Source: Anthoceros angustus (taxonomy: Eukaryota > Streptophyta > Anthocerotopsida > Anthocerotales > Anthocerotaceae). Taken from it: DNA of 64,000 nucleotides. The notes beneath the pieces are model-generated. The model saw nothing but the letters and a program-made list of their open reading frames with translations. It was not told where the DNA came from and did not search any database. Positions 23,640 to 34,479 of the stretch are shown piece by piece; the first letter of the stretch is position 1; the number at the start of each line of letters is the position of its first letter. Where the stretch lies: the NCBI GenBank assembly GCA_010909165.1, contig VJWM01000273.1:62001-126000 (forward strand), in the 5' to 3' direction. Position numbers and translations under genes: made by a program.

Positions 23640-24500
23640 TACATCTACTCGGAACTGGGTAGGCGTGCTCGCGCAGGGGCCTGATGGGGAGTCGGGCCCT
23701 AACGGCCCGGCTGCGGATGAAGGAGCCGGGGGGTTCGGTGGCATACCCCCTGGAGAAGGAGGCGAGGTGGTGGGAGAAGCAGCCCCAGCGGAGGAGGAGA
23801 TCGAGGGCGGGGTCCGACCCGCCGAGGAAGGGGGAGGGGTGAGAAGTTCCCTCACCCCACGAATAAGGGAAGAGCCCGGGCCAGGATAGGAGACCAACGC
23901 AAAAAGGGACCGGAGGAGTTAGTGGCGACATCAGCCAGCAAACGGGGAATGAAGACTCTTTGAAGATGCTCCATGATAGGTATGGACAAACCAAACAGGA
24001 GGAAAGGAGCAAAGAGGATTCCAACCCAGGGGACGTCACCGATGAGGAGGAAGGAAGGAAGAGAGATGGGGACCAGACTACCATAGTAGGTAGTCAGCCT
24101 ACCCCGGTAGTCTGCCAGACTACCGCGGTAGGGTGCTTATAGAAGGAGCGCGGCCGGGCGGCGGAGGTTGGAAAATGGACGCCTCCCCTGCTTTTGACAG
24201 AGGAATCACGCCGCCTCAACCATGTAAGGGGCAACATGGTAGCCGCCAAAGCTAGGAAGAGAGCACTTGGGAGGGCTTTGCAAAAAGACAAGAGAGCCAA
24301 TCAGAACGCAAAGTTTGGGCAACTAAATTCAAAAGAGCTATTTTAACAAACAAGTTGAGGCTAAAAATGATTAAGAGAGCATGTCGAAATTCTTCAAAAC
24401 CTAAGTCAAGTTGTAGGATATTGTTAGAATAGAAGATATCGCCAGACAGAATCGGGCCAAACGACCTAGCGGGCGAGGCGGGCCCAAAAGGGCGGATAGG
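23640..24500 (+). pseudogene. Gag-like C-terminal tail and 3' end, copy B
   Basis: One frame (23665-23889) is Gly/Glu/Pro-rich (GGIPPGEGGEVVGEAAPAE). The next (23960-24142) ends in three Thr/Val/Gly heptads. The sequence aligns with 27250-27660 of the gag-only element, so it is the interrupted continuation of the gene at 17.6-19.9 kb. The 24150-24500 part is non-coding and ends at the repeat border. Confidence 0.5.
24078..24131 (+). repeat. Three 21-bp heptad repeats with palindromic cores
   Basis: CTACCATAGTAG (24078), CTACCCCGGTAG (24099) and CTACCGCGGTAG (24120) lie exactly 21 bp apart. In frame they encode TTIVGSQ, PTPVVCQ and TTAVGCL. Each core is self-complementary apart from its middle two bases or a single mismatch. 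Confidence 0.92.
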
Positions 24501-25040
24501 AGCCGGGCAGATCACCAGAGGGTCGCCATCTACACAAAGAAAAGGGAGCGTATCATCTGAGTCGCGGATCGTGCCAGAAAGCAAATGAACATAGGAAGTC
24601 CCACTATCTGCTCATCAATAAAAAATTCAGGTTCATTAGGCAGCCAGAATGAGATCTCATCCGGCTCGCCCAGACCTGTATCCTGAAGGACTGTCATGTG
24701 TCGAGGAGCCTAGCGTGAGATTGAAGGATCAAGCGCAAGGAGGAGCAATGAACGGAGAAAAGAGGAAATGCTCACCCGCCTCACACCCCGGAGGAGAAAT
24801 CTAGGGGAAATTAGCAGCTAAAGGCTCAAGCCAGGCTAACGGTACTTGTGCCTCAGGGTATTATTGCTAGTGACAAGGAAGGGAGTGTTTGGGAGTAAAG
24901 CTTTGGAGCCCACGCTGAATTGAGAGAGTAATTCTCGTTAGAAGCGTTAAGGAGAAAGGTGCCATGCCACGCTACTGGAAGAGCAAGGGAAGGAGCTGCA
25001 CAAAGGTTCCTCCTCGAGAGGAGGAAAGGGCCGGCAAAGA
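24501..25040. other. No recognisable gene
   Basis: This segment lies between the right border of the long repeat and the next gag-like element. It has no long frame. The last 150 bp (from about 24900) resemble the leader of the gag-like gene at 17.35-17.6 kb. No LTR was found here, although one would be expected upstream of the element. Confidence 0.4.
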
Positions 25041-27660
25041 AAGCCACCGCCGGGGAGGCGAGCTAATGCCCCAATTCACTTGTTTGCAGCCAACCCCGAT
25101 TTGGTTGATTTTCAATGGGCGAGGAGGATAACATCCAATTGATGGGTGTATGGCCAATGGGCCTACACTAATTTGGAGTTGATTGAGGAGTGCTTCATCA
25201 ATCTCCATCAATCGAGGCAGCCCTTGCCGGAAGGAATGCTCGAACGGATCCTCGCCGGACCGTAAGGAGCATTCGGCTGTATGGGAGACCGAGGAGGAGA
25301 GCTGGAATTGCTCTCTCGAAAGGTCGAATGGAGGAAAGAGGACCCTCCGAATTCCGCAAGAGCTCCTCGACATGATGGACGGAGGAGTGAAGGCCCATGC
25401 CAAGAATGGCTGGAAAACAGAGAGCATCAAGGAGTCAAGTGGAGGCTCTTTTAAGATTGGGGTTGGTAAATTACCAAAGGACTTTATTTCAAAGACCAAC
25501 TTCCTCCGCTTTTGTGGAAGATTTCCATGGGAGCCAAGCCGGATTGGGGAACCATCATGTATGAGGCATACATCCACCACCGAGAAGCTCCTCAAGCCAA
25601 ATGTGGATGAGGAAGGCCAGCTCTACCTTAGCACCTATTTGGTGCATTTGTGGAAACGGAGGGACTTCTCACAAGCAAGGAGTTGAAGATGCTTGGCATC
25701 CTTGAGATAATCCATCTCCACCAAGCTTGGAAAGGCCTTGCCTTTGCATTGAGGAAGACTGGGAGGTCGACCCACAAGCATGCTAGGAGAAGGATGAGGC
25801 AACAAGGTTGCCGGAGTGGGAATCTTTTCCCCACAGAGCAAGAAGAGGAGAGGTGAACCGCCGAGGAAGGCCGAATGGTAGTCTATGAGAGGAGGACTAC
25901 ACAGAGGGGTGATGCCCCAAGGGTGGGGGAGTCCCACCATCTCGCTTTGTGCCTAGCAGAGGCACCCCAGCCTCACCCCAGGGAGGCGCCCCACCCAAGG
26001 GGGGGATCACCGTGGTAGGCGCCACCACCAGGTAGGTAGGCGCATCACAGGGGAGCACCCACCGCAGAGGCAGCACCCCACGCCGAGTGGCCTACGAGGG
26101 GGGAAGGAGAAGCACGGCGGCGGCGCGCCCAGGCCACCACCACCCGCGCTTGGAGGAAGGGCGGATGGAGCGACTGAGGGGACTCACGCCTGGATGGCCC
26201 GGAGCAAGGGAGCTGGAGATTTCCAAAGAAGGGGCCAACAGGTGGACCTTAGAGACTTGGCCGAGTGCTTGTGAAGCACTCACCATGTGGATTTGAAGGG
26301 GCTAGAGCTAGCCTCCTTGTGGGCATGTGAGGAGAGTAAGCCCAAGACATGGCCGAGGAAGGCAGACCAAATGGCAATTGGAGGCCATGGAGTCCGAGAA
26401 GGCAAAGTTGGAGAAGGTCAGAGAAGCTCCGGACCTGTGGATCAGAGCGCGAGAAGGTCCTAGAGGGAAGGTTGTCACAAGAGAGAGAGCCATTCGCAAC
26501 AACCCAAAGGGACTCATGGAGATGTATATGAGGAGCATTTTGCCCAATTAGAGCAAGAAGAAGGGCAAAACGAGGCTCTAGGAAGGGAGAAGGTGGCGTC
26601 CAACAAATGGACGCAAGAGTGTGATGGCTACCCAAGCCATCAAGATCCGGGACATGGAAAGAATTGCGATAAGTGGAGGAGAAGCGCAGGGAGGCTCAAG
26701 ACCAAACGCAAGAGTTGGAGCGAAAGGGTGAAGAGGAGAGGGAAGACTTGCTGCAATGGCCGAGGAACAAAGGAGGTTCCAAGAGGAGGAGCACCACAAG
26801 AAGGTGGTGCAGGATGGTAGTAAGGAAGCGAAGGTTTGGGCGATTATGCCCTTCAGCAAATTGGCCAACCAAAGGGGAAGGGAGGAGAATGTGACCTCCA
26901 TGTCAAGGTGGGGAATTGACCACCAAGGGACGCCTACAAGGTAGGTGAGGATGGAGAGGCCGGAGATTGATGATCTCCAAATGCGTCATAGCTTGGGGCT
27001 CACCTCCACAATAGATTTTGAAGGCCAACAATGAAGTCTACGGTTGGCCAAGAGGAGGACAATAGGGTCCTCATGATGATGAAGGAGCGCAGTGCAGAGG
27101 CCTGATTTTGATGAGGCTAAACATGGACTCCGAGGAACTGGGAGAAGGTGGAGAAGAGAGCGCGGTGAGTGGAAGATGGCGTGAGAGCAAGGAGGGGGAC
27201 AGCCTCCGGGGGGTCACCTACCACCAGAGACACCACCACCAGTAGTCCGCCAGATGCGGTAGACAACCACCCACGTAGTCCGCCACTACCGGGTAAGCAA
27301 CCGCGCGGGCTTGGGGGAGCGGCCGCCGAGGCTCGAGGGGAAGGAGCCCAGTGACACACCCCGGAATAGAAGAGGAGGTGGGGAGACAACCCCACCGAGG
27401 ACCAAGGACGGGTCCACCCGAGGAAGGGGAGGAGGGTGAGAAGTTCCCTCACCCGATAAGGGAAGAGCTGTGAGAAGAGATGCAAAAAGGGCCCAAGAAG
27501 TTAGACATCACCAAAATTGGGGAAAAGACTTTGAGAAATGCTCCATGATAGGTATGGACAAATCAAACAGGAAAGGAGCAAGGAGATCTCCACCCAAGAG
27601 ACATCCGATGGAGAAGAAGAGAAGAAGGAGAAGGACTGACTACCATGGTAGTCACCACCC
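25040..27660 (+). pseudogene. Gag-like gene of a gag-only LTR element
   Basis: This is a divergent relative of 17600-19654. The N-terminal domain is at 25183-25686 (DMMDGGVKAHAKNGW, then FISKTNFLRFCGRFPWEPSR, then YLSTYLVHLWK). A heptad linker lies at about 25880-26090 (ITVVGA), a coiled coil at about 26290-26900 and a C-terminal heptad region with CTACCATGGTAG at 27640. The gene then runs, after about 220 bp of non-coding sequence, into an LTR-like repeat starting near 27885. Nothing between the heptads and the LTR could encode protease, reverse transcriptase, RNase H or integrase. Several frameshifts are present. Confidence 0.65.
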
Positions 27661-27884
27661 CGTAGTCCCGTGACCACCGCGAGTGAGCAAGGAAAGGGGC
27701 GCCTGAGGCGCGGAGGGGCGCGATTGCTGGAGGACAGAGAATGTGGCGCGCCCGCGGAGATGGAGGAAGGGGCAGATTGTACTTGCCCCACACATTGGGA
27801 AGATGACAAGGACTGGGAAGGCAAGAGCAAAAGGAGGGCGAGGGAGCCAATCCACAACGCTGGCCACCACCCAAAGAGATGAAG

Positions 27885-28965
27885 ACTAGAATGGTCAAAG
27901 ACCATAAATGATGAGAGGAATAATAGAAAGGATAGGTGATGTAGGTCGACATCCTTTAAGGATGATTAGGTGAAGTTGCTAGAATAGAATTTACCAAGGA
28001 TCGATAATACTTAGATGCCAGCCTTAAATGTCAAGTAGGAAATAATAGAATATTGGAAAAGGTGACCGCAGAGGGTCACCTAAGGGAGGTTGTATGTGGA
28101 AGGCCTCCTATAAGAGGAGGAGGATTTCACAAAGTAAAGTATCATGTCTTGCGCCCATACTCCCGAGTCCTTTGCCTTGTAAAGGAATTTCGTGAGCCAA
28201 CGCATTCGTAGAGAGGAAGTCATGGTCGGAGTGCTTGGTGGAGGACTTGCTCGCAAGTGCCTAAACGAGTTGCTCCTTGTGAATGGTTGTGAAATTGCTT
28301 TGCTTTGGGTGTGTGGCAATGCCTGTGAACTCTGAGAGGTAGATCCAGGAAAGACTGGAGGTTCTCACGAGTGTCAAACTCATAGCAACCGCCCAAGGAA
28401 GAACTTGGGTGGAGGCCGACCCTGTGCCAGCTGTAAGGGCGAGTCAAGAAGCCCGAATCGAGGTTAGAATAGGAGGAAGAGGATGAGATGAGTAGAGGAT
28501 TAGAGGTGTAGGTGTTAGTGGAAGGCCACGCAGAGCCTAAGGGACGAATCCCAACTGCAAGTAAAAGAGCGCCCCCGAGTGGAGAAGAGTGGTCTTAGAA
28601 GTAGGGACGAAATTGCGTGTGGATGTGGGGTCCCGGGCGCCCGTGATAGGCTCCTCCCGCTAAGGCGTGACCTGCAATTGTGTGTCGCTGTAGGTCGAGG
28701 ATTGGTGATTTTTCGAAAGGCAAGTGGTGCACTGAAGAGGGAGAGTAGAGGGCGCCTTGCTTGTTTAGAAGGCTGAGAAGTTGTGTCACCGCAGTAGCGA
28801 TCGGCATCACAGACCCTCGAACTTTCACACAGTCTCATGGGACGAAACCCAACGCACGGCGGCAAAGGACAAGTGTGGCCGCTTAGAGTGGGAGGATCCT
28901 GGGAGCCCCGGGTTTTCCTACCACACAATCCATGGGGAGACGCCCCTACCCTCAAAGCAGGATTA
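27885..28965 (+). mobile_element. LTR-like repeat 1 (3' LTR of the gag-only element)
   Basis: This is a direct repeat of 28966-29990. It starts near 'atggtcaaagaccataaatg' and ends near 'gggttttcctaccacac'. It contains a TATA box (TATAAGAGG, from 28109) in a g/c-flanked context typical of a U3-R junction. Downstream it has shared words such as 'gagttgctccttgtgaatgg' and 'tttgctttgggtgtgtggc'. It directly follows a gag-like gene. The ends are approximate. Confidence 0.6.
28109..28115 (+). promoter_or_regulatory. TATA box of LTR-like repeat 1
   Basis: TATAAGA lies between inverted GGCCTCC and GGAGG words. The inverted copy at 35.34 kb has TATAAAAG in the same context. Copy 2 (near 29175) has lost the TATAA, which suggests it is promoter-dead. 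Confidence 0.5.
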
Positions 28966-29990
28966 GGACTAGGTATGGTCAAAGGCCATAAATGAACTAG
29001 GAGAGAGGAAGGATAGGTGAGATAGGATGACATCCTTTAAGGATGATCTTAGGTGAGTTGCTAGAATAGAATTCACCCAATCGTTGCACTTAGATGCCTT
29101 AAATGTCAGAGGGAAATAATAGAATATTGGAAAAGGTGACCGCGGAGGGTCACCAAGGGAGGTGTATGAAGGCCCTCAAGAGGAGGAGGATTTTGCCACA
29201 AAAAGTATCGCCCGCGCCCATACCGCAAGTCCTTTGCCCTGTAAAGGAATTTTGTGCCAGCTGTGAGCCAACGTCATTCGGTAGAGAGGAAGTCGCGTGG
29301 CGGAGTTTGGTGGAGGGCTTGCTCCCGCAAGTGCCTAAACGAGTTGCTCCTTGTGAATGGTTGCCGTGAAATTGCTTTGCTTTGGGTGTGTGGCAATGCC
29401 TGTGAACTCTCGGCTTGAGGGTAGACTACAGGGAAAGACTCGGAGGTTCTCACGGTGTCAAACCCATAGCAACCGCCCAAGGAAGAACTTGGTGTAGGCC
29501 GACCGGCAAGCAGCTTGCAGCCGAGGCCAAGTGTCGAACTGAGGTTAATAGGAGGAAGAGGAGGAGATGAAAAGAGGATTAGAGTGTAGGTGCTAGTGGA
29601 AGGCCACAGGCAGAGCCTAAGGGACGAATCCCAAATCTGCAAGTAAAAGGGCGCTCCCTGAGTGGAGAAGATTGGTCTTTGAAGTAGGGACGAAATTGCG
29701 GTGTGGATCAGGGGGTCCCTGGACGCCCGTGATAGGCTCCTCGCTGCTAAGGCAAGACCTGCAATTGTGTGTCATTGTAGGTCGAGGATTGATTTTTCTA
29801 GCAAGGCAAGTGTGTGTAAGAGGAGAGAGGGCGCCTGCTTGTTTAGAAGGTCGAAGTTGTGTCACGCAGTAGCGATTGTTTCCACAAGACTCAGCTTTTA
29901 CACAAGTCTCATGGGACTAAAACCCAACGCGTAAGCGATAGTGGGATAAGTGTGGCCGCTTAGAGGGGCTCTAAGCCCCGGGTTTTCCTC
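28966..29990 (+). mobile_element. LTR-like repeat 2, in tandem with repeat 1
   Basis: It has the same sequence order as repeat 1 from 'atggtcaaaggccataaatg' to 'ccccgggttttcctccc', with small indels and a deleted TATA motif. It follows repeat 1 with no internal region. This is the arrangement left by LTR-LTR recombination in a tandem, or by insertion of one element next to another. Confidence 0.6.
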
Positions 29991-29999
29991 CCAGACATA

Positions 30000-30960
30000 C
30001 TTCATTGGAAATGCACATACATATATAGACAAATACAACAAGAGGAAAGACACGCAAAACTTCAAACCTTGACAGAAGAGAAGAACTGAATTTTCCGTAC
30101 CACAAACACCATGAACAAAACATACACAAATCCGTCCTCAAAGGCCTTCAACAACCTTTGAGCGGCAAAAACACGCACCAATACCAACAGAAGACCGGCA
30201 AAACCGCCATGCAAATGCCACAACAGTACAGACAATAGGACACAAACTAGAAAACAAGGACACTTACAACGAGCAGCAGCGAAACGAGAACGGCCAAACC
30301 GCCACACAAAACAACACCAGAAAAGACACCGGCCTTTAATCTCAGAAACTTGACCTTCGAAGGCGAACAACCTTAACGTTCAGAAACGAACAACGTTCAG
30401 AAACGAAATACAAATGGAACTGAGAAACCGAGATAGAAGCCGAAACAAGCAAAGCGATGTGAAGTACAACAGTACGCAGGACAACATCAACAATCAAGGA
30501 GGCTGAAAACAATCGCACAAAACAAGAAAACCAGAATGACAAAAAGACGACACCAAACAAAGGTGTAAACATATAAGGAGGATCTTCGCTTTAACCTCTA
30601 GAAACTTAGCCATCGAAACCAACCAACCTTCCGGGAAGAGGCGATGGCCCACGGATGAAAAAACGAATCACCATCATAACAGAACAACAACTACTAAACT
30701 AGACCGGCCTTGGACATACCTATCCTCGCAATAAGGACGCAAACCAAGATGACCTTGGCCTTCGGACGTGCAACATACCAAAGAAAACGGAGTAAACAGA
30801 AGACCTGGACGCTCAAAACTAAGACAAAGAACAAACCAAAAGATGCAAGAACCTTGGCCCTCGGAGCAAAGTGGAAAAGACCTTGAAATGTGGAGAAAGC
30901 GCTTAAATAGCCTATCAAACCCTAGGGTTTCTCCTTCACATGCCGCTTCTCTCTCTAGGC
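30000..30960. other. A/C-rich non-coding segment
   Basis: The plus strand is strongly A- and C-rich with recurring phrases (gaaacttgaccttcgaagg at about 30345 and gaaacttagccatcgaaacc at about 30600, and a short duplication of cgttcagaaacgaac near 30380). Frames on the minus strand are hydrophobic by composition only and are not called. It could be an untranslated leader of the element whose LTR ends at 29990. Confidence 0.4.
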
Positions 30961-31172
30961 CTCATTTGAATTTTCCGAACCTAGATTTCCGAGGGTGACA
31001 AACCTAACTAAGTTAAGGATTGGTCGTACCGCCACCCTACCTTCCCAAACCTAGCCCGACTTTGCCAAACCTAAACTTAAACTACTAAACCAAAACCGGG
31101 CGTGACGAACCTCCCGACAATCGAAGTGCCACGCACACTTCCCCGGAAACATTGAGAACCCTAACATTCGCT

Positions 31173-31180
31173 TATATAAA
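31173..31180 (+). promoter_or_regulatory. TATA box before a short repeated segment
   Basis: TATATAAA is followed by a GC-rich cccgcggagag start-like context. Downstream plus-strand frames (31192-31389, 31311-31694) are unremarkable. It could drive a non-coding or retroelement transcript covering the direct repeats at 31.33-31.65 kb. Confidence 0.4.
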
Positions 31181-31329
31181 CCCGCGGAGAGTTGTGGTCT
31201 GTGCGCGCCCCGCCACCGTTGTCCCTCGCTGGCCAAGCATTTGCCTCCGTCTGGAAGCGGGAGCGCGGCGGTGATGGAGCGAGCGTCTCTTCTTGTCATA
31301 GGCCCAGAACTTGTTTTCACGAGAGTCCG

Positions 31330-31654
31330 CAGCAAGGTGGTGGATGGTTGTCCAAAAGCTCTCGCTCACGTTATGCTCCAACGACCTAGAACGCTTGAGG
31401 TCTCGCAAAACAACTTGGAGCCCACCAAGAAAAGTCAATCTGCGACGCGAGGTAAAAGCAGAGCTTCCCTTGTTCTTTTCGCAAAGGTGTGCATTGATCG
31501 CCTTTCTTGCGCCAATATGGTTAGCGCATACATTTAAGTGTTTTCTCATTTTGTTGCTCAGCAACTTGATTGCACCCGGTGGCAATGTGGTGGATTTTAC
31601 TGCCTCAAAGTTCTCGCTCGTTACGCTCCAACGATCGAGAACCACGTGTCTCGC
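31330..31654 (+). repeat. Pair of diverged direct repeats, about 250 bp apart
   Basis: 31330-31406 and about 31580-31654 share gcaa-ggtggtgga, ctcgctc and cgttatgctccaacga-type words in the same order, with substitutions and small indels. No function is evident. Confidence 0.6.
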
Positions 31655-31959
31655 TAGAGCCTACCAGAAAGCCGGTTTGCAAGCGCTAAGGTAACACGAG
31701 TTTCTCTTGCTTTCGCCAAGACACTCGACAAGAAGCGCCCTTTCTCATCGCCATATGGTCATGTCACATATGGTTTTGGGTGAATACACAACGATTTGCA
31801 TAAACTCGCCAGTCGGTATCCTTGCACTAATACATCGCTTGAATACATCGATCCGTTGCTCATGTAGTTGTCTTGTTCAGTGCAACCACCTCATTTCCGC
31901 CCATATCCATCCGCAGCATCAGCCACACTCATGCCTCAAGTCGAGCTCCATCCGCATCC

Positions 31960-33050
31960 ACTAACCTCATCGCTTCCTGCACTAAGGGCGGTTCTTTACT
32001 TGACGGCTACATTTGAAGCTTGTGCCAATCGGACAACCTAAAGGTGATCATGTCTATGTGCGTTCTTGCTGAAATTCTGATTCTTCCACACCCTTCCTTA
32101 TCTCAGCTTGCTTATGGCGCCATATATTTCGGGATCGTCTGGAGTTTCAAGAACTCGCCTTTTCCATGTATTCTACAACTCGACAACTGCCGTCACTTTG
32201 TAAATGACGGCAATACGGGCGTGGTGTCTTGCCAATAAACACGGCTTTGATAAACGGCAAGGTGAGGCTAAACAATGCTTAGTGTCAAATGTCTGCTCAA
32301 AGTCCAATGCCCTGGTTTCAGCTTGAAACGGCCATCCAACAACACCGAATTTTCCGCCTCCACCAATGAAATGCTAGTTAACCCGTTTTCGATGTCCATA
32401 CGATGCGGGCGGCATGCTAACATCGGTGGAATACTGCGCACGCTGGCGGCATGTGACGCGTGCTATGTGGCGGCATCGCGGCTAGATGCTCGCGACGCTG
32501 CCTTGCACACGCTCGGCCCCAGACTAAGATGCGAGGATCTGGCAAAGATGTTTACGCGGCAAAATGTACAATCGATGTATCAAACACGTACTAAACTCCT
32601 ATGCCTTCAAATATTAATGAATGAAAGCAACTCTTTAAATGGTCGATATCAAGGTAACCACTTGTCATTTTCCTAGTTTAAAGTTCAAACGATGAAACCG
32701 TAATCAAAACAATACTTATGTAAAGCCTACCATAGGAGCATAGAGCCACAAACAACAATAGTTGGCGGTTAGACAATCATGTTCCACCCATGGGATCCGG
32801 ATATAGACCGAGATTCAAATCCCTCTCGAAATACGAAAGATAGTTGAGAAAGCTCATTTTGTCACATGCCTATTTGGAAAGTTGAGAGGCATATATCTCA
32901 ATGTATGTTCTCCGCCTCGCAGCACACTATGTTCACATCCATGGACAAACAAGATCAGAACTCCTTTGCCAAGAAACTGCCTAACCGAGAAAATTAAAAA
33001 GTAAAACTTTTCGACACCATGTACTAGATTATAGGATTGAGAATTGTCTA
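31960..33050. other. No recognisable gene
   Basis: A 133-codon plus-strand frame (32275-32676) shows no domain and no repeat relationship. Nothing else is supported. Confidence 0.4.
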
Positions 33051-33063
33051 TCACAATGACCCT

Positions 33064-34232
33064 TTAATGCTTGCAGTGTGATATAAAGAAGAATCTAAGA
33101 TCAACCGCTCAATTAGAGTTGGAGACAATGACTTTGGTCGAGGTTCAACATCAAATCTCGATCTACCGATATTGAGGTATTTTAACAAATAATCCTGCCA
33201 TTAATAGTTGCATGTATAATTATAATAAAAATATTTATTAATCTTTTTACAGGTGTCAGTAGAACAAGATGCTAAGGAAAAAAAGGAAAAATAGAAGTAA
33301 TGGATTTATAAAATCGACAAACAAATTATCTCTCATCAGTTGGTTAAAGTCATAATTTGGCTATTTGCATTTGATTTTAGCAACTTAAACTAATTGCTGT
33401 ATTTCCAAAGCGTAAAAGAGAAAATAGATGAGTTCAAGATAATGCACCAACGTATGGCCCGTCGAGGAATTTGCTTGATTATGGAAAATGGATGAATAAC
33501 TTCCAATATCCACAAGTATTCCAAGATTTCAAACATAATATGTTCCCATTTGGGAACATAGTCTTAAAGATCCAGCAGCCAATCCTCAATGAAGATGGGT
33601 CTACACCAACACTACAACAAAGACATGGAGATACAAAGAAGTAAGATTCTTGGATTAATTGGTTTGTGTGAAGTAATACTATTAATACCTTGTATTTTGG
33701 TAATGTAGAGATATCGGAAGCCATCGAAAATAAGGAGCTGAAAACTACAGACTTGTTGTCCCTCATGGAAGATCCAGAAACAACAAAAAACATTCAAAAG
33801 GTCTGTTTATATTAAGATTTCCTGTATATAAAAATATCGAAATTCTGAAGTTGGTGTCTCTTTGCAGAACGTACAATCACATTTCCGCAATGTGGAAAAT
33901 CTTCACAGCCATTGCTTAACATTAGTCAGAAAGGTATTTACCGAGCAAGATCTACTTCGACTTGAAATGAGGTAAAATATTAACCTTTTTACCTTTTTTG
34001 TAGCTATCAAAGAATCAAAAGGAGTTGTTTGCCGCTTTGAGGTTAGTATATAAGATTTTGAATAGTTATATTCAATTTGCACAATTTCTTACATTGTAAT
34101 TGCCTGAAAATATTCGCTTGACGAGATACAAATGATAAACTTTCTATCCTGCCGATAATGAGCAGAGGAAGAAACCTCAAGACCGTGCACATCCAAAATC
34201 ACCGTGTACACCCTTCAACTCCGTAGAATATA
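33064..34232 (+). CDS. 3' exons of an unidentified spliced coiled-coil gene
   Basis: Several short exons can be read with GT-AG borders. The clearest begins after TTTGGTAATGTAG (33711) and gives ISEAIENKELKTTDLLSLME. It is followed by an exon after TCTTTGCAG (NVQSHFRNVENLHSHCLTLV), one after TTTTTTGTAG (LSKNQKELFAALR) and a last exon near 34168 giving KKPQDRAHPKSPCTPFNSVE and then YT and a stop. Earlier exons (33074 on, 33420-33640) are less sure, with stops in some frames. The charge pattern suggests a coiled coil ending in a Ser/Thr-Pro-containing tail (SPCTP). I do not recognise the family. The 5' part is not visible. A decayed gene remains possible. Confidence 0.4.
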
Positions 34233-34479
34233 CCTAGGAAGTATGTCATAAGTCCGTAGAAACTTTAAAAAGTACTGTAAACGGTGGAAAATAGCTCGAA
34301 CACTTTAATGTGCGAAAGTCAAAACCCGATAGTTGTTTTACTTGAAAGAGAGAGAAAAGGAGTTGTGTCGGGTGCATAGGGCAACACTTAGTGCGTGACA
34401 GACGGCTATCGCTCTCAGCCGAGGCGCACACTCCTGTAGCTCCCGCCCTTACGCTGAAGACGGGCTTGGCGCAAAAGAA

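Larger units (their letters stand above)
13420..24500 (+). repeat. Long compound repeat, copy B
   Basis: This is the second copy of the unit. The part from 15839 to 24500 matches copy A. The part from about 13420 to 15838 has the same composition (C-rich plus strand, minus strand reading as coiled coil) and is presumably the piece missing from copy A at the window edge. The left boundary is approximate: unrelated DNA with G+T-rich ORFs ends near 13.2-13.4 kb. No terminal direct repeats or target-site duplication could be fixed by eye. It may be a nested retrotransposon cluster duplicated as a block, or two insertions of one compound element. Confidence 0.7.

Noticed and set aside
25040-27660. 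Bacterial-style or chromosomal segregation (SMC-like) coiled-coil protein
   Set aside because: There are no Walker motifs, there are several copies on both strands, and LTR-like repeats follow. A retroelement Gag-like origin explains this better.
30062-30572. Hydrophobic minus-strand frames resembling membrane proteins
   Set aside because: The plus strand is A/C-rich, so the minus strand yields Phe/Val/Leu by composition. There are no homologous features.
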